A stretch of DNA of 64,000 nt from Altererythrobacter sp. Root672 (GTDB lineage Bacteria; Pseudomonadota; Alphaproteobacteria; Sphingomonadales; Sphingomonadaceae). Positions 1 through 7,938 of this stretch are shown piece after piece. Made by a program: the position numbers and the translations under genes. The stretch's first letter is position 1. Every line of letters starts with the position of its first letter. The DNA lies in NCBI RefSeq assembly GCF_001427865.1, contig NZ_LMHH01000001.1:1922001-1986000 (forward strand), read 5' to 3'. The notes under the pieces are model-generated. The model was given only the letters and a program-made list of their open reading frames with translations. It was not told the DNA's origin and ran no database searches.

Positions 1-30
1 ATGTTCTGCCACAGCCAAGACTGACCCGGT

Positions 31-900
31 CTAGACTACTTCCCGTAGCCCCTCGTTCGACGGCACATACGCGACAGACACATCGAGGAGGCTATCGAGT
101 TGCTGGGCCAATATCCTGGCGGCTGGCTCCTCCATCGCGATCGACCCCACCACCAACATGGCCTTGCGTTGGCCGAGTGAGATCGCATCCATCACGTAGG
201 CCGTGGTCTCGGTTTCGTGGACTTCGCCGCAAATCAGCAGGTCAACGTCAGATCGCGATATCAAAGGCGCGAGGGCGTTTGGCCGATTGGTTTCGGTCGC
301 GACAGCGATGCCCGACACCGCGAGTGACGGGTCGCCGACCAGACGCACAGTCTGTGTCGGCAAGATCTCTTTGACGCGCCTGACCACGTCGATCACGCGA
401 TAGGGCGAGTTTCGATAGATCAGCCCCGCGGCCGTATTGGCAGTTTGTTCCGGTGTTTCGAGGCCAAGCGCGCGCGGAAAGGCAGTCGTCACAGCGAGAC
501 CAGCCGGGCCCTCTCGCGGATCCTGTAGCCTGAGAACGGCGAGGCCATGGCGGTCGATAAAATCGAGTTTGGCCGCAAGGGCCGGTTCGGGCTTGGCAAC
601 CGGACGATCCTGACTGTCGCCAAGGAATGCACTGCGGGTGATGATGATGTTGGCGCCAAGCTCAACGGCTCGCTCAAGGACCGCGGTGCTCGCCCTGGCA
701 GCCACGACAACGCCCGCAACCGGCACGTCGGCGTCACCCGCACGGTACCCATCAACCAACGCCCCGACAGCCCGATAGGAGCCGCCGGCAATGGCCAGGT
801 CGCGTCGGCCGGGCGGATCAACGCCGCGATGCCGCCGCGCTTCGGGGCCGAGGGCAGCCTGTATTTTCACGAACAGTTCGTGGCCGGTGATAGGCATCAT
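31..900 (-). CDS. NIF3-like protein (degenerate metal site)
   Basis: This 289-aa protein resembles the NIF3 / GTP cyclohydrolase I type 2-like family. The C-terminal third has the family-like segment GEVHETETTAYVMDAISLGQ followed by a hydrophobic strand. The usual N-terminal metal-binding HH motif is not visible: the equivalent strand reads GANIIITRSAF. The usual GH near the C terminus reads GS. It may therefore not bind metal as classical members do. It is the third gene of a minus-strand operon after quiC and a second NIF3-like gene, with only 7 bp between it and the upstream stop. A GAGGAT ribosome site precedes the tandem ATG-ATG start. The substrate is unknown; a link to the dehydroshikimate enzyme is inferred only from position. 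Confidence 0.7.
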   Translation of the reverse strand: MMPITGHELFVKIQAALGPEARRHRGVDPPGRRDLAIAGGSYRAVGALVDGYRAGDADVPVAGVVVAARASTAVLERAVELGANIIITRSAFLGDSQDRPVAKPEPALAAKLDFIDRHGLAVLRLQDPREGPAGLAVTTAFPRALGLETPEQTANTAAGLIYRNSPYRVIDVVRRVKEILPTQTVRLVGDPSLAVSGIAVATETNRPNALAPLISRSDVDLLICGEVHETETTAYVMDAISLGQRKAMLVVGSIAMEEPAARILAQQLDSLLDVSVAYVPSNEGLREVV

Positions 901-907
901 GCGATCC

Positions 908-1792
908 TCAGTCGGGATTGGTGTACGGGTCGGTGGTGGCGAACCACTGGCAGGGCATCCCTGGAAAGACGCCGCCGAGCCACTCTGCGATATTCCTCAT
1001 CCCGAAGTCCTCCGCCGTATGGCCGGCAAGGAACACGACTACCGGCTTTGAGGAGGCTAAGTCCTGAGCGTAGCCAAGGACTTCTGGTTCGCGCACTTCG
1101 CCGAGCAGGACCGCATCAACCCCTTCGACCCCAAATTGGGCGATCTGCACATTTTCACCCGGCATTCCCGCAGTAATGCTGATCTTGGAGATGACCTGAT
1201 CCGGGTTTCCGAACATGCGTAAGGTGCGCCTGCCGCAGGCCTGCTTGATATGGCGCCCCACCTCGAGAGCGGATGCGCTGGGCAGCGTCACGAGCACGCC
1301 TGGCCTTTCAGTGTCGCGATATCGAGTCCAGTCGAGGCGCTCCAGCAAGCCGGTCATGATCGCATCGCCTGGTCGCGAATGGGCGTGGCCGTGCATTCGT
1401 TGGATCACCATCCCGTTTTCGTCGAGAAAACGCTTCTTGGCGGTCAGGACGGGGTCCGTTTCCGGGAGCACGCTTTCGGCAAAGTCGTCGTACCGCTCGT
1501 AGAAGCTGGCCTCGTGAGGGATGATGTAGTTGAGGCCCGCCGCTTTGGCCTGGCGCAAGACATCAAGAGAGGCGAAAAAACAGGTCGCGATCCCGGTTAT
1601 CTCGGCGTTCCGGTCACCGTAGATGATCCGATCATCGGTCGGGTTGGGATCCCAAGGCTGTCCGGACGCGAGCCTTATTTGTCGGAACACCTCGCGAGCC
1701 GTGGGGCGCGTGGATTGCCCAAGCGCCATGGATGAGGGCAGAGCCAGCGCAGTTGCAAGGCCGGCCACTGCGCTGCGCCGGGTGAGTGAGAG
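908..1792 (-). CDS. Exported NIF3-like protein
   Basis: A 294-aa product is predicted from the ATG at 1792, which has an AGGGA ribosome site. An in-frame ATG at 1831 would add 13 residues. The N terminus (MLSLTRRSAVAGLATALALP) has a twin arginine followed by a hydrophobic run and AxG-type cleavage sites, so it looks exported, probably by Tat. The mature part resembles the NIF3 family and keeps a PHE motif in the first half and GHTAED near the C terminus, where NIF3 proteins have metal-binding His and Glu residues. NIF3 proteins are usually cytoplasmic, so a signal sequence is unusual. It sits between quiC and the second NIF3-like gene and is probably cotranscribed with them. The function is not known. 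Confidence 0.7.
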   Translation of the reverse strand, partial: LSLTRRSAVAGLATALALPSSMALGQSTRPTAREVFRQIRLASGQPWDPNPTDDRIIYGDRNAEITGIATCFFASLDVLRQAKAAGLNYIIPHEASFYERYDDFAESVLPETDPVLTAKKRFLDENGMVIQRMHGHAHSRPGDAIMTGLLERLDWTRYRDTERPGVLVTLPSASALEVGRHIKQACGRRTLRMFGNPDQVISKISITAGMPGENVQIAQFGVEGVDAVLLGEVREPEVLGYAQDLASSKPVVVFLAGHTAEDFGMRNIAEWLGGVFPGMPCQWFATTDPYTNPD

Positions 1793-1835
1793 CATTCTGG
1801 AATTCCCTGCCTGTTCGTCTGCTTGCCCCATCGCG

Positions 1836-3713
1836 CTAGAGCGCGTTTTCCTGGTCGGTTTTGAAGCGGGATTGCGTGGTGAGCTTGATCACTTCGTTGG
1901 CGGCACCGTACTGGTCGTAGCCGCCGCGCCGCTCGACGATCTCGAAGAAGAAGCGCTTCTCGAAAGCCCGCGAATTGAGTTGGAGGTATTCGCCCTCCCC
2001 GTCCTGGTCATACAGGATGTCCCAGCGCGCGAGCTTGCTCACAAATTTTGCCGCGAGCCCGAAACGGGTTTCAATGTCCTCGTAGTAATTGCTCGGAATC
2101 TTGAGCCTTTCGAGGCCCAGCTCTTCCAGCCGCTCTGCGGTATGAAAGATGTCGGACGAGCGCAGGCTGACGTATTGAAGTCCGGCCCCCCAGTATCGCC
2201 GATGCAGTCGAGAAGTGAGGGTATTGTCGGAGACCGATCCGTTGAGCAGCAATCGCAGCCTGCGATCGGCGCTCTCGATCGGTTGCGAGTGAACGAGGCC
2301 AAGGGGATCGAAGATCTCAACCACTGGCTTCTTCTCGACATCGAAGAAGGCGAAACTGTGCAAGAGCCAGGAAAGCAGCTCTTGGTCGCGCATGGCATAG
2401 GCCAGGTGATCGATTTCAAGCAGGCCGGTGTCCTGATCTTCAGGGGCCGCGACGGGTTCGAAATCCCGCCGCCACATGTCCGCTTCCTGGCTTTCGTCGA
2501 CCAGATAGATCAGGCTGCCACTGACGTCGCGAATGGCGCGGACTGGCATCTCCCCGCGCCCGATGCGCCCTTCGAAGCTGTTGATCGACAACGCCTCGGC
2601 GCGCGTGACTGCGGCAGTTACATCATTGATACGCAGAGCAATCGCACAGGCCGATGGCCCGTGCACCAGATAGTGAGAGTGCGCGAAGCCTTCCGGGTCG
2701 CTGTTCACGACGATGTTCACCTGACCCTGCTGCCATCGCTCGACCGCTTTGGATTTGTGTCGGCCGGCGAGTGCGAAGCCGAGTGAGCGAAGCAGTTCGG
2801 CAAATGGTTTGGCCTCGTTGTCGCCTATGGCAAATTCGACGAACACCACGCCGTGGCACTCAACGCGCGGCGGGAGCGCAGCGGGGAGATCCACGCCGGC
2901 AGCACGGCTCGCTTCATCGATCGTCAATCGCAGGGAGCGAATGCCATCAAGCGCGACCATCCACGACGGAATTGATCGAAAGTAGTCGTTGAAAATCTCG
3001 AGCGAGAGTGGCCCGCGATAGCCGGCTTCGACGAGCGTAGTGACGAAATCCTTGACCGGGATGTCCCCCTGGCCAGGCAGGTTGCGGAAGTGCCGGCTCC
3101 ACGGCAGATATTCCATGTTGAGCCACGGGGCGTCGGCAATCTGGACAATGAATATCTTCGCCGGATCGATTTCGCGAAGCGACGCCATCGGGATCCGGCG
3201 CACTAGCGAGTGGAAGCTGTCGAGGATCAACCCGATCGCCGGGTGATCGACGGCTTTGACGATCTCCCACGCCTGCCGATGGTCCCAGACATGTCGGCCC
3301 CAGGCCAATGCCTCGTAACCAACGCGTATTCCATGCGCGGCGGCGCGTTCCCCGAGCTCGCCAAAATCGTCGACGATCCGGCCCCGATCGGACGTCGAGG
3401 CCAAAGATACGCTTGAACACACCAGCAGCAGATCGGTCCCGAGCTGCTGCATGATCTCGAACTTCTTTTCGACGCGATCGAAGATGCGAGCCCGCAATTC
3501 CTCCGGGAGCCCTTCGAAGTCTCTGAACGGCTGGAACAAAGTGCATCGCATGCCGAGATCGCGGATGATCTGCCCCACTTCGGCAGCCGATCCCGGAAAG
3601 GCGAGCAGATCATTCTCGAATATCTCGACGCCCTCGAAACCCGCGCGAGCCACCGCCTGCAGCTTTTCCTCGAGAGTCCCGCTCAGCGAAACGGTAGCGA
3701 TCGAGGTCAGCAC
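1836..3713 (-). CDS. quiC: QuiC-type 3-dehydroshikimate dehydratase fused to HPPD-like domain
   Basis: About 625 aa from a GTG start at 3713; an upstream ATG at 3773 adds 20 residues that do not look like the family. Residues 1-280 form a sugar-phosphate-isomerase/AP-endonuclease-2 TIM barrel with candidate metal ligands in YEALAWG, LDSFHS and LSLEIFND. The remaining part is an HPPD/VOC-like pair of modules (LLEIDHLAYAM; FFEIVERRGGYDQYG). This two-domain form is known from bacterial 3-dehydroshikimate dehydratases (QuiC), which convert 3-dehydroshikimate to protocatechuate in quinate/shikimate catabolism. The motif that reads QHIAL in true HPPD enzymes reads QYVSL here, so one iron-ligand histidine seems absent. 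The gene is divergent from a TetR gene and is followed by two NIF3-like genes. Confidence 0.85.
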   Translation of the reverse strand: MLTSIATVSLSGTLEEKLQAVARAGFEGVEIFENDLLAFPGSAAEVGQIIRDLGMRCTLFQPFRDFEGLPEELRARIFDRVEKKFEIMQQLGTDLLLVCSSVSLASTSDRGRIVDDFGELGERAAAHGIRVGYEALAWGRHVWDHRQAWEIVKAVDHPAIGLILDSFHSLVRRIPMASLREIDPAKIFIVQIADAPWLNMEYLPWSRHFRNLPGQGDIPVKDFVTTLVEAGYRGPLSLEIFNDYFRSIPSWMVALDGIRSLRLTIDEASRAAGVDLPAALPPRVECHGVVFVEFAIGDNEAKPFAELLRSLGFALAGRHKSKAVERWQQGQVNIVVNSDPEGFAHSHYLVHGPSACAIALRINDVTAAVTRAEALSINSFEGRIGRGEMPVRAIRDVSGSLIYLVDESQEADMWRRDFEPVAAPEDQDTGLLEIDHLAYAMRDQELLSWLLHSFAFFDVEKKPVVEIFDPLGLVHSQPIESADRRLRLLLNGSVSDNTLTSRLHRRYWGAGLQYVSLRSSDIFHTAERLEELGLERLKIPSNYYEDIETRFGLAAKFVSKLARWDILYDQDGEGEYLQLNSRAFEKRFFFEIVERRGGYDQYGAANEVIKLTTQSRFKTDQENAL

Positions 3714-3857
3714 TGGGGTGTGATCCGTTGACCGATGGCTTCCACAAACCGGGCCGGAATACCGCTCACGCAACCCTCTCCGTCAAAGCGTCCGCCCGTT
3801 GTCCTCCGGCGTTTCAAGCTCACGATACGCAATCGGAATCGAGTTACAAGAAGAATT

Positions 3858-3875
3858 GTACGAACTGGTTCGCAC
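3858..3875. promoter_or_regulatory. Candidate TetR operator palindrome
   Basis: The sequence GTACGAACTGGTTCGCAC is an inverted repeat with 7 of 8 base pairs matching around a central TG. It lies in the 286-bp divergent region between quiC and the TetR gene, just upstream of a possible TTGACG / GATTAG promoter (3881-3909, 17-bp spacer) reading toward the TetR gene. The arrangement suggests autoregulation and control of quiC. Binding is inferred. Confidence 0.45.
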
Positions 3876-3999
3876 ATCGCTTGACGTTATCGATTTCGCA
3901 CCGGATTAGAAGCTGCCCCCTTTCGCGGCGAACGACGGGAGTTTATCGGGGTGTTTGAAAGTTCGGACGATCCTGTCCACGGAAGCGAAGGTTCAATGA

Positions 4000-4704
4000 A
4001 TGGCCGCGAGCATCAGCACTCGACGCGTACCGGATGACAGCCCTGTACCGCGCAGGATCGGTCGCCGCCGCGATGTCGACCGGGCAGCCGATGCCGAAGA
4101 GACCCGCGAGAACATCCTGAAGGTCGCGACGCGCGAGTTCGCAGAGAAGGGCCTGAGCGGCGCGCGTATCGACGAGATCGCCGAACAGACCAGCACGTCG
4201 AAACGGATGATCTACTACTACTTCTCCAGCAAGGAGGGGCTGTATCGCGCCGTCATCAGTCGTGAATATGGGCGTATCCGCGACGCGGAGGCCGAACTGC
4301 GCCTTGACGAGATGCCCGCTCTAGAAGCCCTCGCCCAGCTCATCGGGAAGACGTTTGACTGGCACTTCCAGCATCCGGACTTCGTGCGGCTGGTCATGAA
4401 CGAGAACATCCACTTCGCGGCACACCTGGACGACGTCGAAGGTATCCAGGAGCGGAATGAATCGGTGATCGCTACGCTTAACTCGATCCTTGGCAGGGGT
4501 GCTGAGGAAGGCTCGCTCCGCACGGACATCGATCCCGTCGAGCTTCATATGAACATCAGCGCCCTGTGCTTCTACACAGTGTCCAATCGCTATACCTTTC
4601 GAAAGGTCTTTGGCCGGGACATGGGAGCGCCGGGACTGGCGAAACGGCGGCGCCAGCAAGTCATCGAGATCATCTCAAACTGGTGCAGAACCCCCCACGC
4701 CTAA
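4000..4704 (+). CDS. TetR/AcrR family transcriptional regulator
   Basis: This 234-aa protein has a TetR-type helix-turn-helix at about residues 33-78 (ENILKVATREFAEKG, then RIDEIAEQTSTSKRMIYYYF). A long helical ligand-binding C-terminal domain follows, ending in an amphipathic helix. The first ~30 residues are a basic extension (PRRIGRRRDVDRA). It is divergently transcribed from quiC, with a palindrome between the two genes, so it probably controls the dehydroshikimate operon and perhaps itself. The inducer is not evident; shikimate-pathway or aromatic compounds are a guess from context. Confidence 0.85.
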   Translation: MAASISTRRVPDDSPVPRRIGRRRDVDRAADAEETRENILKVATREFAEKGLSGARIDEIAEQTSTSKRMIYYYFSSKEGLYRAVISREYGRIRDAEAELRLDEMPALEALAQLIGKTFDWHFQHPDFVRLVMNENIHFAAHLDDVEGIQERNESVIATLNSILGRGAEEGSLRTDIDPVELHMNISALCFYTVSNRYTFRKVFGRDMGAPGLAKRRRQQVIEIISNWCRTPHA

Positions 4705-4776
4705 GCGAGCTCGATGAGCGCGCTAAGTTACTGGAACACGCCTGCCGAACGAGAGCTGAGGCCGCTCTCCGGCAGC

Positions 4777-5118
4777 TCAGCGCTGCTTCTTCGCCGTGGC
4801 CGCGTTGAAATCGGGATCCTTCTTCGCGACCCAGGCGACAAACTTGCTCACATTAGGGTTGGCCAGAAGCGCATCCACATCCATCGCGTGGCGCTGCAGT
4901 TCTGAATTGGTAAAGTTGGCGATCAGGGTCTGTTGGCAAATGGGGTGCATGGGCACGACATCACGCCCGCCCCGGCTCTTTGGAACGGGATGATGCCAGA
5001 CAATGGTCTTGCCCGTAGGCCGGCCACAGAGCCAGCAAGGCACGACCGCTGCTGGGGTCTCCTCCTCATCGAGGGACGGATCCTCGTAGCGACCATGTTT
5101 TGAATGTTTGCGGGCCAT
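4777..5118 (-). CDS. Small HNH-type zinc-finger protein
   Basis: A 113-aa protein with a CWLCGRP knuckle followed by a WHHPVPKSRGGRD segment and MHPICQQTL. This spacing of Cys and His residues is that of small HNH endonuclease-like domains, with the HH pair as the first H of the motif. The C-terminal ~45 residues are charged. It lies immediately outside the left end of the tRNA-Arg element and may be part of an older insertion: a GTTACCTG sequence resembling the element's arm sites lies at 5193-5200. Whether it cuts DNA is unknown; many small genomic HNH proteins are uncharacterised. Confidence 0.75.
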   Translation of the reverse strand: MARKHSKHGRYEDPSLDEEETPAAVVPCWLCGRPTGKTIVWHHPVPKSRGGRDVVPMHPICQQTLIANFTNSELQRHAMDVDALLANPNVSKFVAWVAKKDPDFNAATAKKQR

Positions 5119-5212
5119 GTGCCTGTGCTTGAATTGCCTGAACTTGCGCTGCCCACCTAAAGGGATGCGGTCGGCATGGCCATAGCAGCGACGTTACCTG
5201 GCCAGCTGAAAT

Positions 5213-5263
5213 ATGGCGCGCCCGGCAGGACTCGAACCTGCAACTCCAAGCTTAGAAGGCTCG
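5213..5263 (-). repeat. Distal attachment site (tRNA-Arg 3' fragment)
   Basis: These 51 bp are identical to 16138-16188, the 3' part of the intact tRNA-Arg gene including the CCA end. Identity stops inside the anticodon arm, so this copy lacks the 5' half and cannot be a tRNA. It marks the element end opposite the intact gene, as expected after site-specific recombination in a tRNA gene. Confidence 0.9.
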
Positions 5264-5355
5264 CCAGGCGATTTCCGAAAGCGTCCGGAGACGTCTCAGT
5301 TAGGCGTAAATAGTCAAATCAACGTCCGAAGGTGTTGCGTGATATCCGGGAGGAT

Positions 5356-5391
5356 GTTACCTATTCCGTTACCTACCGCCTATTAGGTAAC
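5356..5391. repeat. Integrase arm-type sites, left end
   Basis: GTTACCTA occurs at 5356-5363 and 5368-5375, followed by its inverse TAGGTAAC at 5384-5391. The same direct-direct-inverted set appears at the right end (16084-16119). The position between the core att repeat and the integrase operon fits arm-binding sites for the N-terminal domain of the integrase. They also overlap the likely promoter of the first element gene. Confidence 0.6.
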
Positions 5392-5416
5392 AGTGAACCC
5401 GAGGGAGGCGACTGCT

Positions 5417-5770
5417 ATGGCCGAGGAATATATCCCCGATGAGATCGCAGCCGGTTTAGATCTATTTGCCGCAACATGGCTGCAGCAATGGAGCGAAGCC
5501 GGTGGATCGGTTCAGATAGACGCAGCAGGAAGGGCCTCGATTGGTTGGCCCTCGTACAGCCATAGTCCCGAGTGCGTGGAGGTGGGCCACGACCTGCCCG
5601 ATACCGTTCGCTCCAATCAGCGTACCTTTAGAAGCGGCATGTACGACGGTAAGATGCGAGCGCTGCTCGAATTGATCGACGCAGTTCCCTGTGGCCACGA
5701 CGCACTGAAACTACACATGCGTCAGCATGGCCTCGCCCACTATTTGGGGCGTCCTGGAACGCCAACGTAA
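5417..5770 (+). CDS. Hypothetical protein, first gene of integrase operon
   Basis: A 117-aa acidic protein starts at the ATG at 5417, which is preceded by GGGAGG with 8-bp spacing; an upstream in-frame GTG at 5393 lacks such a site. I recognise no domain. It has aromatic-rich segments (ATWLQQWSEAGG, ASIGWPSYSHSPE) and no membrane segment. Its stop overlaps the integrase ATG in a TAATG arrangement, so the two are translationally coupled. The position suggests an accessory or excision-related role, but it does not resemble known excisionases. Confidence 0.6.
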   Translation: MAEEYIPDEIAAGLDLFAATWLQQWSEAGGSVQIDAAGRASIGWPSYSHSPECVEVGHDLPDTVRSNQRTFRSGMYDGKMRALLELIDAVPCGHDALKLHMRQHGLAHYLGRPGTPT

Positions 5771-6930
5771 TGCTGACCGACACGAAGATCGCAGCCATCA
5801 AGGCGCCAGCAAGCGGCCAGGACGAGCATCCTGACCACAAGGTGACGGGGCTGCGACTTCGTGTCGGGTCCAGCGGCAAGAAGGCCTGGATCGTCCGCCG
5901 CCGAGTGGGCGAAAAGGTCGTAAACAAGAAGATCGGCAATTACCCGGCGATGGGCCTGGCAGCTGCTCGCAAGGCCGCTGAGAGCCTGATCGGCGCGCTC
6001 GAGCGAGACGGCAGCACAGAAGCGATCGACCGCACGTTTGGCGCCGTGGCCGATCTCTGGTTCAAGAACGTCGCAAAGGAAAATAACTCAAGCTGGAAAC
6101 TCCAGGAGCGACGCCTGGAGATGCACGTACTGCCGGCATGGGGCGACCGAAAGATCGTCTCAATCAAGCGAGCAGACGTGCGCGATCTACTCGACGGGAT
6201 TGAGGGCGATGTCCTACCCAACCGAGTGCTGACACTGGTGAAGACCATCTTCCGGTACGCCCTGTCGCGGGACTGGATTGAGGCATCGCCGATCGAGGGC
6301 ATCGCCAAGCCCAAATCCGAGACCCCGCGGGACCGAGTGCTCGACATGCCTGAGATCGTCCGCGTCTGGAACGCCGCGGCGCTGATGGGCTACCCCTTCG
6401 GCCTGTACCTCCGAATGCTGATCCTCACTGCTCAGCGCCGCAATGAGGTCGCCGGCATGCGGTGGGCCGATGTCGATCAGGATGCCGGCACATGGACGCT
6501 TCGCAGCGAGGCGACCAAGAGCGATCGCGCTCACCTGATTCCGCTTTCGCCCCCTGCCCTGGCGATCCTAAAGGCCGCACCTGAACTCGGTCCACACGTG
6601 TTCACGACCGATGGAGAGACGCATTTCCACGGTTTCGCCAAAGCCAAGCAGCGGCTCGACCAGTTCATAGGCGCCTCCGGGGATCCCCTAGCACCCTGGA
6701 CGCTCCACGACCTGCGGCGATCTGCGGCAACTCACATGGTTCGGCTCGGCGTTACCGAGACGATCGTCGGCAGAGTGTTAAACCACGCGCCCCAGGGGGT
6801 GACGGCGCAGGTCTATGCCCTGCACAGCTATGCTCCCGAGAAACGCAGCGCTCTCGATCGATGGGCTGCGGAGGTTGAGCGAGCGGTCGAAGGTAAGCCA
6901 GCTGAGAAAGTGGTGAAGCTACGTGGCTGA
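5770..6930 (+). CDS. int: Tyrosine-type integrase (P4 family)
   Basis: A 386-aa site-specific recombinase. Residues 1-80 match the arm-binding DUF4102-type domain (LTDTKIAAIK near the start, KVTGLRLRV). A SAM-like core-binding domain follows, then a catalytic domain with the first Arg in TAQRRNEVAGMRW, the HxLRR motif in LHDLRRSAATHM and the presumed nucleophilic Tyr in AQVYALHSY. It would integrate and excise the element at the tRNA-Arg 3' end, using the 51-bp core repeats and the GTTACCTA arm sites. It overlaps both the upstream hypothetical gene and the downstream gene (8 bp, GTG start), so all three form one operon. Confidence 0.95.
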   Translation: MLTDTKIAAIKAPASGQDEHPDHKVTGLRLRVGSSGKKAWIVRRRVGEKVVNKKIGNYPAMGLAAARKAAESLIGALERDGSTEAIDRTFGAVADLWFKNVAKENNSSWKLQERRLEMHVLPAWGDRKIVSIKRADVRDLLDGIEGDVLPNRVLTLVKTIFRYALSRDWIEASPIEGIAKPKSETPRDRVLDMPEIVRVWNAAALMGYPFGLYLRMLILTAQRRNEVAGMRWADVDQDAGTWTLRSEATKSDRAHLIPLSPPALAILKAAPELGPHVFTTDGETHFHGFAKAKQRLDQFIGASGDPLAPWTLHDLRRSAATHMVRLGVTETIVGRVLNHAPQGVTAQVYALHSYAPEKRSALDRWAAEVERAVEGKPAEKVVKLRG

Positions 6931-7360
6931 CGAATTCAAATCAGCCGAAGCCATGGCGCAGGAGGAAAACGACCTGCACATGGCAGCAATCGATGCTCTT
7001 TGCGGAGTAGTCGGCCGACACGATGAAACCGCCCTCGCCCGCCTTTTGCGGTCTGACTACGCGCTGCACCCGGTCATTCGGCGAACATTCGCTGAAGCTC
7101 TGGAAAATGGTCAACTTAGACTCGTGAAGGGCCGCCGCGGTAAACCCGTGGCAGTCGTGGAAGCCTTAGAGAGGAATGCTTACAGGCTAAAGGTTGGCAA
7201 TTTCATTCTCAATCGTATCACTCCCACTTACCCGCAAAAGGCTGCCGTCGCGGACGCCTGTGACGAGTTCGGGATCAGCGATCGTACGGCGAAGATAGCC
7301 CTGAAATACGCGCGAAACTGGCACGTCCAGCTTGAAGCATTCAGGGAAGCCAAATCCTGA
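6923..7360 (+). CDS. Hypothetical element protein with possible HTH C-terminus
   Basis: A 145-aa soluble protein starts at a GTG that overlaps the integrase stop by 8 bp. The first half is helical and acidic. The second half (KAAVADACDEFGISDRTAKI) reads like a helix-turn-helix, so a DNA-binding or regulatory role is possible. I cannot assign a family. It is followed by an 84-bp gap before alpA, which includes an inverted repeat (CCGTCC / GGACGG, 7416-7441) next to the alpA start. Confidence 0.65.
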   Translation: MADEFKSAEAMAQEENDLHMAAIDALCGVVGRHDETALARLLRSDYALHPVIRRTFAEALENGQLRLVKGRRGKPVAVVEALERNAYRLKVGNFILNRITPTYPQKAAVADACDEFGISDRTAKIALKYARNWHVQLEAFREAKS

Positions 7361-7444
7361 ATTAGGTACCCTGAGAACTTGCTGCGCATCCAGTAAATCT
7401 GTGTAGTTTCCAGAACCGTCCACCCAAACAAAGAGGGACGGTAG

Positions 7445-7636
7445 ATGACTACACTTCTCAGGTTGCCGGCAGTTACCGCCCGCACGGGCCTTAGTCGCAG
7501 CAAGCTCTACGAATTGCTGGAGCGCGGCGAATTTCCCCGGCCAGTGAAGCTTGGCGGAGGTCGGCTCAACGTCTGGCCCGATAACGAAATCGCCGCCTGG
7601 ATCGAGTCTCAGATCGAAGCGCGGGAAGTAGCCTGA
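7445..7636 (+). CDS. alpA: AlpA-family transcriptional regulator
   Basis: A 63-aa protein of the AlpA/MerR-like excisionase fold: LLRLPAVTARTGLSRSKLYE forms the helix-turn-helix and FPRPVKLGGGRLNVW the wing. The family includes P4-phage Vis/AlpA proteins that activate satellite genes or promote excision. Its place between the integrase operon and the replication gene is the classical satellite layout. The stop overlaps the next start (TGATG), so downstream genes are probably coexpressed. A short inverted repeat lies directly before the start. Confidence 0.85.
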   Translation: MTTLLRLPAVTARTGLSRSKLYELLERGEFPRPVKLGGGRLNVWPDNEIAAWIESQIEAREVA

Positions 7637-7938
7637 TGGATACCGATTGCCCCCGCACCGGGAGAGGTGCGAGGGCTGGGAGGTCCCTGAGGGATAGCCA
7701 CGGCTCTATCAAAAAGCGCCCCGACCTTCAACGAGATCCCTATACGATCGTCGTCACCGCGGGCCTCTGGAGGGGCCGCGACGTGTCGATCGAGCCTCCC
7801 ACCAACTCAGGCCCCCACATGCGGCATTTCGCTGCCCATGCGGAAGCGATGCTCTATGCCGAGCAGCTTGCCCAAGTAACGGGTTGGCCGCTGGTCGACC
7901 GGACGGGCGACCATCCCGAGCCGCCGAGGGCGGCATGA
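7636..7938 (+). CDS. Hypothetical protein between alpA and replication gene
   Basis: A 100-aa basic protein with no domain I recognise. The N-terminal 30 residues are rich in Arg, Gly and Ser; the rest (RDPYTIVVTAGLWRGRDVSI onward) looks like a small alpha/beta fold. It is coupled by start-stop overlap to alpA upstream and to the replication gene downstream, so it is a genuine member of the operon. Confidence 0.6.
   Translation: MDTDCPRTGRGARAGRSLRDSHGSIKKRPDLQRDPYTIVVTAGLWRGRDVSIEPPTNSGPHMRHFAAHAEAMLYAEQLAQVTGWPLVDRTGDHPEPPRAA

Noticed and set aside
5213-5263. Second tRNA-Arg gene
   Set aside because: Only the 3' part is present; identity ends within the anticodon arm and no acceptor 5' strand follows.
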